In this document: piece after piece, positions 55,696-64,000 of the stretch
How positions within the stretch are numbered: position 1 is the stretch's first letter
Layout of the letters: every line of letters begins with the position of its first letter
Source of the DNA: Microglena sp. YARC
Lineage: Eukaryota; Chlorophyta; Chlorophyceae; Chlamydomonadales; Chlamydomonadaceae
Direction of reading: 5' to 3'
Assembly (NCBI GenBank): GCA_022414725.1
Contig: CM039464.1
Coordinates: forward strand, 10,396,038 to 10,460,037
Length of the DNA stretch: 64,000 nt
Program-made: the position numbers and the translations under genes
Notes under the pieces: generated by a model
Database searches by the model: none
Seen by the model: the letters and a program-made list of their open reading frames with translations, nothing else
Told to the model about the DNA's origin: nothing

Positions 55696-56463
55696 ATGTT
55701 TACTTATTTTCGGAAAGCAAAAGAGTCAACCTTTTATAATATGTGTAAAACTGTATACACCAACATGATATATGTCCCGACAAAAACAAGCGAAAAAGTG
55801 AATGTGGTTGTGAATGGCAGGACTGTCGAACGAACCGTGTACTTGGTAAAGGGAACTCGATGCTATTCCAAACGCGATTCGACAACACATAAAACCAAGT
55901 ATGTCCCCATAGGGAAAACAAAACAGGTGGGGGGTAATCGTCATCACGAAAATAATGCTTGGCAAACATCAAACAACCAAGTAAAACAACATACAAGTAT
56001 ATTGAACAATATTGATATTACAAAAATAAAGGCAGAAGAGAAAGAGCAACAACATAAACGACAAAGTAATGTAATTCAGGCGTATAAGGCATCTAAGGAG
56101 TATGATGATATATCTAAAGAGTATGATGAGCAAAAAAATAAGCAAAATGCGAAAAATGCGCAAAATGCTGGAATGAATGCGCAGATGATGAGGTATATAT
56201 CTAAAGAGTATGATGAGCAAAAAAATAAGCAAAATGCGAAAAATGCGCAAATTGCTGGAATGAATGCGCAGATGATGAGGTATATATCTAAAGAGTATGA
56301 TGAGCAAAAAAATAAGCAAAATGCGAAAAATGCGCAAATTGCTGGAATGAATGCGCAGATGATGAGGTATATATCTAAAGAGTATGATGAGCAAAAAAAT
56401 GCGCAAAATGCGAAAAATGCGCAAAATGCTGGAATGAAGGCGCAGATGAATAGGCATATATGA
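55696..56463 (+). CDS. Repeat protein with Asn/Lys/Gln-rich tail
   Basis: 255 residues from MFTYFRKAKESTFYNMCKTV. Residues 25-80 form a small domain (VVVNGRTVERTVYLVKGTRC, TKYVPIGK) of a type seen in large DNA virus proteins of unknown role. From residue about 135 come four 29-residue repeats ISKEYDEQKNKQNAKNAQNA, GMNAQMMRY (87-bp DNA units from 56115 to 56460). The A/T-rich codon use differs from most genes here. Intact frame. Confidence 0.7.
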   Translation: MFTYFRKAKESTFYNMCKTVYTNMIYVPTKTSEKVNVVVNGRTVERTVYLVKGTRCYSKRDSTTHKTKYVPIGKTKQVGGNRHHENNAWQTSNNQVKQHTSILNNIDITKIKAEEKEQQHKRQSNVIQAYKASKEYDDISKEYDEQKNKQNAKNAQNAGMNAQMMRYISKEYDEQKNKQNAKNAQIAGMNAQMMRYISKEYDEQKNKQNAKNAQIAGMNAQMMRYISKEYDEQKNAQNAKNAQNAGMKAQMNRHI

Positions 56464-56577
56464 TGGAATTCAGGCCTACAGAATCGAACATAGCAATCAT
56501 ATAACTTCACAGCAGAATCGAACATAGAAACATGCGACACCCTGCCGATTGCAAGTCATGGACTGAATTGGCTAACA

Positions 56578-57225
56578 AACTGACTCGACTCGACAGTTTC
56601 CGCCGTGATACGAGAGGTCGCCATGTGATGTGACTTGACTCGACTCGACTCGACAGTTTCCGCCGTCCTTGATGAGCCGTTCCTCTAAAAACGAGTGTAA
56701 ACGTAGTGAGTGGCCTAAGCCCCCTCGCCATGTGATGTGATGTGACTCTTACACAGTTTCCGCCGTGATACGAGAGGTCGCCATGTGACTCTGTGCCTCG
56801 ACTCGACAGATGCCGCCGTCCTTGATGAGCCGTTCCTCTAAAAACGAGTGTAAACGTAGTGAGTGGCCTAAGCCCCCTCGCCCTGTGACTCTGTGACTCG
56901 ACACACGTGCCGCCGTGATGCGAGATGTCGCCCTGTGACTCTGTGACTCGACACACGTGCCGTCATGTGATGCGAGATGTCGCCCTGTGACTCTGTGACT
57001 CGACACACGTGCCGTCATGTGATGCGAGAGGTCGCCATGTGACTCTGTGACTCGACTCGACACAGTTTCCGCCGTCATGTGATGCGAGAGGTCGGTCGCC
57101 ATGTGATGCGAGAGGTCGGTCGCCATGTGATGCGAGAGGTCGGTCGCCATGTGATGTGATGTGACTCGACTCGACTCGATATGTGCCGCCGCCATGTAAT
57201 GCGAGAGGTCGCCATGTGCTTATCA
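56578..57225. repeat. Array of GACTCGACTCGACA units
   Basis: About twelve 50-65 bp units with GACTCGACTCGACA, a G(T/C)TTCCGCCGT or GTGCCGCCGT segment and GATGCGAGAGGTCGCCATGT. Interspersed with AACGAGTGTAAACGTAGTGA segments (56694 and 56844). No gene. Confidence 0.9.
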
Positions 57226-57294
57226 CGATATAAAGCTCGCGACAATCATATTAGTTGAGTCAAGCCTTCCCTTCCCTTGTGTATCATCCATCCA

Positions 57295-57506
57295 TGGCGC
57301 ACCACACCAAGCACGTCGTGTACGCCCTCGTCGAGCGAGAGTTCCTGGGCAAGTACCCGTTGGTCGTCAAGGTCGGTCGTACCAGCCAGTCGTTCTGCAG
57401 GAGGATCGCGCAGTACCCAAATGGATCCCATCTCATTTTTGCCATCCCCTCTGAGATGCGCGTCTGCAGAACACAACTACACAACTACACAAGGATATAC
57501 TGGTAG
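57295..57506 (+). pseudogene. T5orf172/GIY-YIG-like protein, truncated copy
   Basis: MAHHTKHVVYALVEREFLGK, then VVKVGRTSQSFCRRIAQYPN and FAIPSEMRVCRTQLHNYTR. Homologous to residues 1-65 of the protein at 36504-35738, then stops. The later conserved Glu and the C-terminal domain are missing. Confidence 0.72.
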
Positions 57507-57756
57507 CTAAAATTCAACGGTCGCAAAGTGCTCGCAGTTGTTGGTGAAGGCATTGTAGTGCCAGCGTTGTTTTTCTGCGGTCTGCAGCATATGCAACGCA
57601 AGCAAACATGGGGTGCAACATGTGCACTGAAAAATATATAAAAAGAAGATCGAGGATTCCGGTCACAAAGACTTGGGTAGCGTTAGCTGTAGCTATCCTC
57701 AGGTACACTTTTTGAAACCTGCTGCAAGGTGACACGCGTACCCATTGTTGTGCAAC

Positions 57757-58429
57757 ATGTTGCAGCTGCCGTTGGATATGGTGATTAGCGTATGTGTGGA
57801 ATTGCCAAAGCCAGACCTATTGAATGTCATATGTTGTTGCAAATCGATATGTCAGAAGAAGAATGCCATTATTTTGGAATGGATCAAAACACACGAAGCA
57901 GGTCGGGGTATTATTCAAGCTTTCTGCAGTATACCATGGCATACTCCATACCCATAACATGCTCCTAATCAACGAAATGTTTGTTTACGCTGCTCTCATT
58001 GGGCGAACAGACATTGTGAAATCATGTCTTGCAAGAGGTGCAAATTGTAATCATCGTGGTGGCGAGGCGCTTGTGGTGGCCGCACGGTTTGGTTACATAG
58101 AAATCGTCGAGCTGCTGCTGGAAAGTGGGGTTGACGTGCATGCTCATGAGGATAGAGCGCTCATGTACAGTATTGCCAAAGGACACCATTCCATCACCAA
58201 CCGATTGATTCAACGCGGTGCAAGTAGTAGTTCCCCAGTTGTGGCAATAGGCTTACAATTACATCGCCAATCGTGGATCTATATCAGACCTGATATCGAA
58301 CCTTGGCACAATAATGTGTGTCCACCCCAAAAGATCAAACGTAAAACTTTACTTGAAAAATTAGTCTCGGCGGTCTGCAAACCGTTTTACTTCAGCCCCC
58401 AACACATCAACCACCACAATTCTGATTAA
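57757..58429 (+). pseudogene. F-box/ankyrin protein, one frameshift
   Basis: MLQLPLDMVISVCVELPKPD, CCCKSICQKKNA is a good F-box. After a shift near 57950 (ACTCCATACCCATAAC) the next frame gives MLLINEMFVYAALIGRTDIV and ankyrin repeats (GGEALVVAARFGYIEIVELL, LESGVDVHAHEDRALMYSIA, RLIQRGAS). Ends NHHNSD. About 220 residues; probable SCF-ubiquitin adaptor as for the larger ankyrin gene. Confidence 0.75.
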
Positions 58430-58586
58430 AGCCCCGATCGCCACATAAATTTGGGGAAACGTGGGGGAACTACCTGGGAGTGCCGACGAAATGTGGACAG
58501 TAATGAAATTCGCCATTAACACCCACATTTGTTTTGCCATCTCAACAGAGAAATCTGCAATAACCACACACCAGAATGTCCGAACA

Positions 58587-59483
58587 AGGGTCTGATCTTC
58601 AAGTCTCAGCGTCAAACTGACGTTTGGAACCTCGAGACGGCTGATATCGTCGGTGGTATCATTCCGGATAGAGACTCTTCGAGTTCTGAACAGATTGGTG
58701 CGTACGCCAGATTCTACATGGGTGCCGCCCCAATCCTTCTTGCCCATCGTGCTTCCAGGGGGTACCGAAACCTCCGCTTTCGAAGGTACTGCAAGAAACA
58801 GAAACTTATTGTTGAGATTGCTGACTTCGTAGCTCCGAGAAAGAAGAGCGCTAAGGTACTCGTCGGGTTTGGTGATTGGAAAGGTCTGGGGGCGACGCCA
58901 ATCTCTAGGCGGACTTGTGGCCCTCTCCAAGCTATTCGTTTCGAGCTTCGTAGCCGAGAAAACGTCATCATGGAGGACATCGATGAGTTCAGAACATCTC
59001 AACGATGCAGCTGCTGTGAGAACCACCTTTGCAACATGGTGGCACTCACTCATCGTAAGAAGCAAGACGGTACAGGTTGGGAATGTACAGAAGGACGCAA
59101 GCGGATTCATAAGATTCTCCACTGCAAAAGCAGTCAAAGCGGAGCGCCACGCCAACAGAGCGGTGGTATGCTTCACTGCGGGAAGACTTGGGACCGCGAT
59201 GTGAACGCTTCCAGAAACATCCTGATGCTTACACTTCACCAAGTCTTTGGGAGAGAGCGTCCTCTCGCGTTTCGCCGAGACGCGCCGAGAAGTTCCTCGA
59301 CAACCCCACCCCCACCCCCTGATACTGATATGGGGACACAGACGGTTGAACGGTTTACCAAAGAGGCTACTCGGAATATCTTCGAGAACCTCTTCAACCT
59401 TCTGCACCCCCCAACGTTGCCCAAAAGCAACGATCTGCAGTCTGGATGATTATAAAGTGTCCCACTTTATTTGAGAACAACTG
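58587..59483 (+). mobile_element. Family-1 Fanzor, 5'-truncated copy with intact 3' end
   Basis: Coding part to 59449 starts at KGLIFKSQRQTDVWNLETAD and is nearly identical to the C-terminal 280 residues of the 7202-9518 gene, including EDIDEFRTSQRCSCC and WDRDVNASRNIL. RuvC-I and the whole transposase are missing. Terminus ends ACTG at 59483, followed by TA that belongs to the target: TATGTTTGCCC continues the sequence seen at 55052. Confidence 0.92.
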
Positions 59484-59538
59484 TATGTTTGCCCTTCATC
59501 TCTGTATTTCAGCATTTAAGCCCGCAATTATGCGGCGT

Positions 59539-59817
59539 TTACGGATATGTCACTAGCATAACGCCCGCTAAGATGCGTACGCGTCTAGTTCCTTTTACTT
59601 TGCAGTTGAAAAAGCGCATGCACATCGATTCCGTTGACAAAATATCATAGATCACATGTTTAGTGACCCAAAGGATGTCATTTGTTTCAATAATGCAGTG
59701 GTCCATGAACGCTGTGTGCAATATGTCCGTCGGCACCCAAGCCTTATCCGAAACTTCACAATGTTTTCCGATAAAGTTTGAAAACAAGTTCTCGATACGC
59801 TCTTGCTCGTTCATCAT
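59539..59817 (-). CDS. Triplicated hypothetical protein, copy 2
   Basis: Differs from copy 1 (55109-55387) by about one residue (VTKHVIYD for VAKHVIYD). The duplicated block runs from about 59486 to 59970, including the left part of the adjoining MITE. Confidence 0.65.
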   Translation of the reverse strand: MMNEQERIENLFSNFIGKHCEVSDKAWVPTDILHTAFMDHCIIETNDILWVTKHVIYDILSTESMCMRFFNCKVKGTRRVRILAGVMLVTYP

Positions 59818-59951
59818 TTGATGAAAGATTGGTTGTTGAATTAAAGTTACACCGGTCAATAATGTTACAGTATATTGAATCAATTACAATTCTCTATGTA
59901 CAACTGTATGTTCATGTGCGTCAACGAATTGAGTCCGGGCAGTTGTGATAT

Positions 59952-60075
59952 AATGGGCGTTCCTGCCTCCCGGCCGATTTTGCCTGGTTTCTAAACATGG
60001 TATGGATCGGAATTGTGATTCCTTGGTGCTTATGTCTCAAGCTAGCGAGTCGTTCAGGAGGCTCTAAATCCTGCT
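59952..60075. mobile_element. 166-bp MITE, right end lost
   Basis: AATGGGCGTTCCTGCCTCCC through CTCTAAATCCTG; the rest is replaced by the composite repeat that starts at 60076. Confidence 0.88.
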
Positions 60076-61075
60076 CTAAATATCTTGCGTGTGTGTCCTC
60101 CGATACATTCGACAGTGTTCCGCATCTTGCGTGTGTCCTCCGATACATTCGACAGTTTTCCACCGTTTGCTTGAGTCCTCCGATACCGCTGACGATCTCG
60201 CTTCTTCCAAGCTTGATGTGAACTGTGGGCTCCCCTCCGGTCGCCCACCCGCTCGGTTCCTCGCGGACCCTTTTGTGGGGGCTCCCCTCCGGTCGCCCCC
60301 AGTCGCTCCGCTGTGGGGAGGTGAAAGGGGCTCCGCCGCTTGTTAATGTGAGACGGTTCTCATCCAAGTGTTGTTTGTTATCTTTGCCTCGACTCGACAG
60401 TTTCCGCCTTCATGTAATGCGAGAGGTCACCATGTGATGTGACTCGACTCGACACAGGTTCCGCCGCCTGATGCGATAGGTCGGTCGCCATGTGATGTGA
60501 TGTGACTCGTATCACAGTTTCCGCCGTGATACGAGAGGTCGCCATGTGACTCTGTGACTCGACACACGTGCCGCCGTGATGCGAGATGTCGCCATGTGAC
60601 TCTGTGACTCGACAGTTTCCGCCGTGATACGAGAGGTCGCCATGTGATGTGATGTGACTTGACTCGACTCGACAGGTGCCGCCGTGATGCGAGAGGTCGC
60701 ATGTGATGCGAGAGGTCGCATGTGATGCGAGAGGTCGCATGTGATGTGACTCGCCTCGACTCGACAGTTTCCGCCGTGATGCGAGAGGTCGCTCTCTCTG
60801 TGACTCGACTCGACAGGTGCCGCCGTGATGCGAGATGTCACCATGTGACTCGACTCGACTCGACTCGACAGGTGCCACCATGATGCGAGAGGTCGCTCGC
60901 TCTGTGACTCTGTGACTCGACACACGTGCCGCCGTGATGCGAGATGTCGCCATGTGACTGTACTCTACTCTACTGTACTCTACTCTACTCGACACATATG
61001 CCGCCGTCCTTGATGAGAGTGGTCGCCGTTCCTCTAAAAACGAGTGTAAACGTAGTGAGTGGCCTAAGCCTCCTT
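60076..61075. repeat. Composite repeat, longest form
   Basis: TGTGTCCTCCGATACATTCG units (60090-60185), twin hairpins with loop TCCCCTCCGGTC (60228-60302), GTGAAAGGGGCTCCGCCGCT, then about a dozen GACTCGACTCGACA units to 60990 and the AACGAGTGTAAACGTAGTGA segment (61040-61060). No gene. Confidence 0.9.
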
Positions 61076-61107
61076 GTTTGTTTATACAGCCCGCAATTAT
61101 GCGGCGT

Positions 61108-61381
61108 TTACGGATATGTCACTAGCATAACGCCCACTAACATGCGTACGCGTCTAGTTCCTTTTACTTTGCATTTGAAAAAGCGCATGCACATCGATTC
61201 CGTTGACAAAATCTCATGGCTCACATGTTTATCGACCCAAAGGATGTCATTTATTTCATTACAGCAGTGGTTCATGAACGCTGTGTGCAATATGTCCGTC
61301 GGCACCCAAGCCTTATCCGAAACTTCACAATTTTTTAAAGTTTGAAAACAAGTTCTCGATACGCTCTTTCTCGTTCATCAT
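61108..61381 (-). pseudogene. Triplicated hypothetical protein, copy 3 (broken)
   Basis: The C-terminal frame MPTDILHTAFMNHC to GTRRVRMLVGVMLVTYP is intact but several residues differ from copies 1 and 2. A deletion around 61330 (CACAATTTTTTAAAG against CACAATGTTTTCCGATAAAG) breaks the frame. Confidence 0.65.
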
Positions 61382-61479
61382 TTGATGAAAGATTGGTTGT
61401 TGAATTTAAGTTACACCGGTCAATAATGTTACAGTATAGAATCAATTACAATTCTCTATGTACAACTGTATGTTCATGT

Positions 61480-61916
61480 TATCCCCTGGTCTTCCATGCA
61501 TGATGGACGCGTCTCCTCCGTTTTGCGTGTGCGTCCACCTCCTATATAAACCTTCAAAATCGTAGAACCAACTAAATAACCCAACCAACATGCCATGCAT
61601 GTCTCGGTGATCGTCTGAAGAAGTCTTGGTCAGCCAGTGGATATGATTCCGTCACTCATCATCCTGTAACACCTCCCTATATCCGTCCCCCCCGATCTCA
61701 AAACCCTAAATGGATGTCGAGCGGCACGTGTGTCAGCAGCGCCCCCCGCATCCTTACATGACACACGCCATTCGACCGTGTTCCGCCGTTTGCGTGAGAA
61801 TGCGTGAGTGAGTGGTTGGTGGGCATCATCATCATCATGATCTCGACAGCAGCCTCCGCGACGCGTGTGTGTGTGAGGATGCGGTATGTGTCGTGATAAA
61901 GTGCGTTAAAGTTATC

Positions 61917-61972
<56 letters not shown>

Positions 61973-62059
61973 ATATCCTATCTAGCATGATGGATGTAGT
62001 GAATGCACTTACATCTGCTAGATTGGATGGTATGTTATCCAGAATGGATACAAGAACAT
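61480..62059. repeat. Gene-free region with (CTAT)n microsatellite
   Basis: About thirteen CTAT units at 61917-61972. Also a telomere-like AAAACCCTAAAT at 61701, and GTGTTCCGCCGTTTGCGTGA near 61778. A short frame from 61987 (MMDVVNALTSARLDGMLSRM) is open but unrecognised. Confidence 0.7.
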
Positions 62060-62563
62060 CTATGTTGGAACTGGTGATTTGTCTGCCACCAAGTGACCCA
62101 GATTCGCCACTACGGTATCATTCTTCGTACGAACTGTAACCGTCTCGTACCATCGACTTCTAGCCAGGTGGTACCGTTCCTCGTCATTGTACAGTTCATA
62201 CTGTAGTTGCATCCACAACACGTCTGTGTTTTGATGCATACAAATCTGTAGTGCACAAGTGTGGTATCCAATCGCCATCATATTGATTGCTATAGGAATT
62301 GTTATCGGTTGGATTTTGCCTACAACTGACAAGCTAGCTTTCCATGTCCATGCATCAACATCTCCTATATTGATCCGCACCCACTTTATATGTTGGATCC
62401 CCATGCCAGCCAATGTGATGTTGCGCACCACATCACCCTCTCTAGGCAGTTCGTATTGTAGATATGACTCCCCATTGCTTTCCCTTCGGAGAAATTTGTC
62501 GCAGCTCAAGCATACCTGGTAGGACACCAATAGGTGTGGCCGCTTACCCGCTAATAGTATCAT
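62060..62563 (-). CDS. Hypothetical beta-rich protein (167 aa)
   Basis: Starts MILLAGKRPHLLVSYQVCLS. The segment YLQYELPREGDVVRNITLAG resembles the (L/I)PR.GD.(V/I)..(I/L).L motif of jelly-roll capsid and related structural proteins of large DNA viruses, followed by further strands (HIKWVRINIGDVDAWTWKAS, LQICMHQNTDVLWMQLQYEL). It is much shorter than a major capsid protein. A structural role is a guess from one motif. Intact. Confidence 0.55.
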   Translation of the reverse strand: MILLAGKRPHLLVSYQVCLSCDKFLRRESNGESYLQYELPREGDVVRNITLAGMGIQHIKWVRINIGDVDAWTWKASLSVVGKIQPITIPIAINMMAIGYHTCALQICMHQNTDVLWMQLQYELYNDEERYHLARSRWYETVTVRTKNDTVVANLGHLVADKSPVPT

Positions 62564-62678
62564 TAATGATGTTTCTGGTATTCATTCATACATAATGTTT
62601 ATACTGACGAACAACATTTGGAACATTATCGCTTGGTCAGATACTCGTTTTTCGAGACCGCATCCGTGTGTCACATCA

Positions 62679-62720
62679 ATCCCTATTTTAAACAAATTCA
62701 CATGAACACCTCTGAAAAGG
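62679..62720. repeat. Partial unit of the 95-bp satellite
   Basis: ATCAATCCCTATTTTAAACA, ATTCACATGAACACCTCTGA: one junction of the satellite at 22181-23612, right next to the IS607-type element. Confidence 0.85.
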
Positions 62721-62806
62721 TTGCAACAGTTGACTCGTTTGCTTTCCGAAAATAAGTAAATCTAACAGTGTATAAGGAATTTGCATGTACTAAATATCAG
62801 AATGCC

Positions 62807-63440
62807 ATGTATGGCAACCAAAGCTTCTGTAAAATTGGCAAGGCCTCCGATGCCCTTGGTGTCTCCAGGACCGTCCTCCGTCGATGGGCGGATAATGGCA
62901 CGATCAGAACGATCCGGACTCCAGGCAACCAACGTCTCTTTGATCCAAGCAGCATCCAAGGCTACCTCATTGAGCAGGAAAAACAACCCAGCAGTCGTCA
63001 AGTCATTCTCTACGCACGTGTGTCCTCACACGAACAACAACCCGACCTGCTCAGACAGCAATTGTTCTTGCAAACCCATATTTCTGACAAACATTCCGGA
63101 TGCGAGCAAGTCATTGAAGTCAAGGACGTCGGATCAGGGCTCAACTTCAAGCGCCCAGGACTTTTACGAGTATTGGGACTCGTCACGGCAGGACTTGTAT
63201 CGTCAATTGTTGTGGCTTCCAAAGACAGGCTCGCAAGGTTTGGTTTCGAGCTCATTGAATGGATTTGCTCGCAGCACTCCTGCTCGATCATCGTTCTCGA
63301 TCACCAATACAGAGCCCCTGAAGACGAGCTTGGAAAAGACCTCATGTCCATCGTTCAAGTATATTGTTGCCGATGGAACGGTCGAAGACGCTACAAAGTC
63401 GAATGCCAAACCCAAGTTGAGGACATTAAAGCTGAAGCTG
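62807..63440 (+). CDS. tnpA: IS607-family serine recombinase (TnpA)
   Basis: Starts MYGNQSFCKIGKASDALGVS. Residues 7-55 form the MerR-like helix-turn-helix (GVSRTVLRRWADNGTIRTIR, TPGNQRLFDPSSI). The serine recombinase domain begins ILYARVSSHEQQPDLLRQQL with the catalytic Ser, followed by VASKDRLARFGFEL and CSIIVLD, and ends near LMSIVQVYCCRWNGRRR. IS607 recombinases use this serine for cut-and-paste of elements with few target-site constraints. The frame stays open to 63685, but family length argues for an end near 63400-63440. Overlaps the start of tnpB in another frame, as is usual in this family. Confidence 0.9.
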
Positions 63441-63630
63441 AACCCAACCAAGGCTCAGAAATCGATGCTGGCAGAGTTTGCGGGGTGCAGCCGGTTCATG
63501 TACAACAAGGCGGTGGCAGCACGGTTGGGTGTCGGGAGCACTCACAAGTCTGTCTTCCGAATTCGAGACAGGTATGTGACGAACAAGGTGAGGGGGAAGG
63601 GGAAGATGCCAAACCCGTACTTCAAGAATC
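63372..63630 (+). pseudogene. tnpB: TnpB N-terminal fragment of the IS607-type element
   Basis: KLRTLKLKLNPTKAQKSMLA, EFAGCSRFMYNKAVAARLGV and RDRYVTNKVRGKGKMPNPYF are the opening of a TnpB-type nuclease (wedge/REC start). The frame is joined at about 63630 to the composite GC-rich repeat, so RuvC and zinc parts are lost. An upstream ATG in frame is not clear. The TnpB-type C-terminal fragments at 21885 and 46776 could be the missing half of the same family (inference). Confidence 0.8.
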
Positions 63631-64000
63631 CTTTTGTGGGGGCTCCCCTCCGGTCGCCCCCAGTCGCTCCGCTGTGGGGAGGTGAAAGGGGCTCCGCCGC
63701 TTGTTATATGTTAATGTGAGACGGTTCATCCAAGTGTTGTTTGTTATCTTTGCCTCGACACAGGTTCCGCCGTCCTTGATGCGATGATGGAGGTCGCTCT
63801 GTGATGTGACTCGACTCGACAGATGCCGCCGCCTGATGCGAGAGGTCGGTCGCCATGTGATGTGACTCGCCTCGACTCGACAGTTTCCGCCGTGATGCGA
63901 TAGCATCACGTGACTCTGTGACTCGACTCGACACATATGCCGCCGTCCTTGATCAGCCGTTCCTCTAAAAACGAGTGTTAACGTAGTGAGTGGCCTAAGC
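63631..64000. repeat. Composite repeat continuing to the window edge
   Basis: Hairpin GGGGGC/GCCCCC with loop TCCCCTCCGGTC (63638-63661), GTGAAAGGGGCTCCGCCGCT, then GACTCGACTCGACA units and the AACGAGTGTTAACGTAGTGA segment (63970-63989). The array probably extends past the window. Confidence 0.88.

Noticed and set aside
61917..61972. Functional origin or regulatory element at (CTAT)n
   Set aside because: A plain tetranucleotide microsatellite with no associated dyads or genes; nothing supports a function.

Overview
The window reads like an accessory, transposon-rich part of a Nucleocytoviricota (giant DNA virus) genome, or an endogenised copy of one. The single-copy genes fit that group: a D5-like SF3 helicase, F-box/ankyrin and F-box/LRR proteins, a viral-type SET protein, a J-domain protein, a T5orf172/GIY-YIG-like protein, a PARG-like macrodomain protein, a class I glutamine amidotransferase, a dual-specificity phosphatase, LRAT-like fragments and several small proteins with one membrane helix and a coiled coil. 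I see no tRNA, rRNA, CRISPR array or clear spliceosomal introns. The host and virus genus cannot be named from sequence alone.

Layout. 0.3-7.1 kb: acidic repeat protein, ribbon-helix-helix protein, Ala/Pro-rich Cys-motif protein, amidotransferase, broken phosphatase, transposon scraps. 7.2-10.5 kb: a complete Tc1/mariner-type element carrying a DD34E transposase and a Fanzor (eukaryotic TnpB-like) gene. 10.6-18 kb: small membrane and coiled-coil genes and a large ankyrin gene. 18-24 kb: satellites (67, 106 and 95 bp units). 24-31 kb: J protein, small genes, F-box/LRR gene, transposon fragments. 30.6-33.4 kb: second Fanzor/mariner family. 33.7-36.5 kb: D5 helicase and T5orf172 protein. 37.0-40.6 kb and 48.5-51.3 kb: two members of a third Fanzor/mariner family (SAP-like N terminus, DD29E transposase). 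40.6-48.4 kb: PARG-like, SET, a second Ala/Pro-rich gene, F-box/SAP and small genes. 51.3-64 kb: composite GC-rich repeats, small genes, a triplicated gene, F-box/ankyrin gene and an IS607-type element with TnpA and a truncated TnpB.

The main theme is mobile DNA. Three Fanzor/mariner families, at least one separate TnpB-type family and a 166-bp MITE are all present as full, truncated and solo-end copies. The copies that survive most often are the Fanzor 3' ends, where TnpB-like systems normally encode their guide (omega/reRNA) scaffold. Many reading frames, including every long Fanzor copy, are split by one-base shifts, mostly at or near homopolymers. Either the region is decaying or the assembly has homopolymer errors; raw reads would decide.
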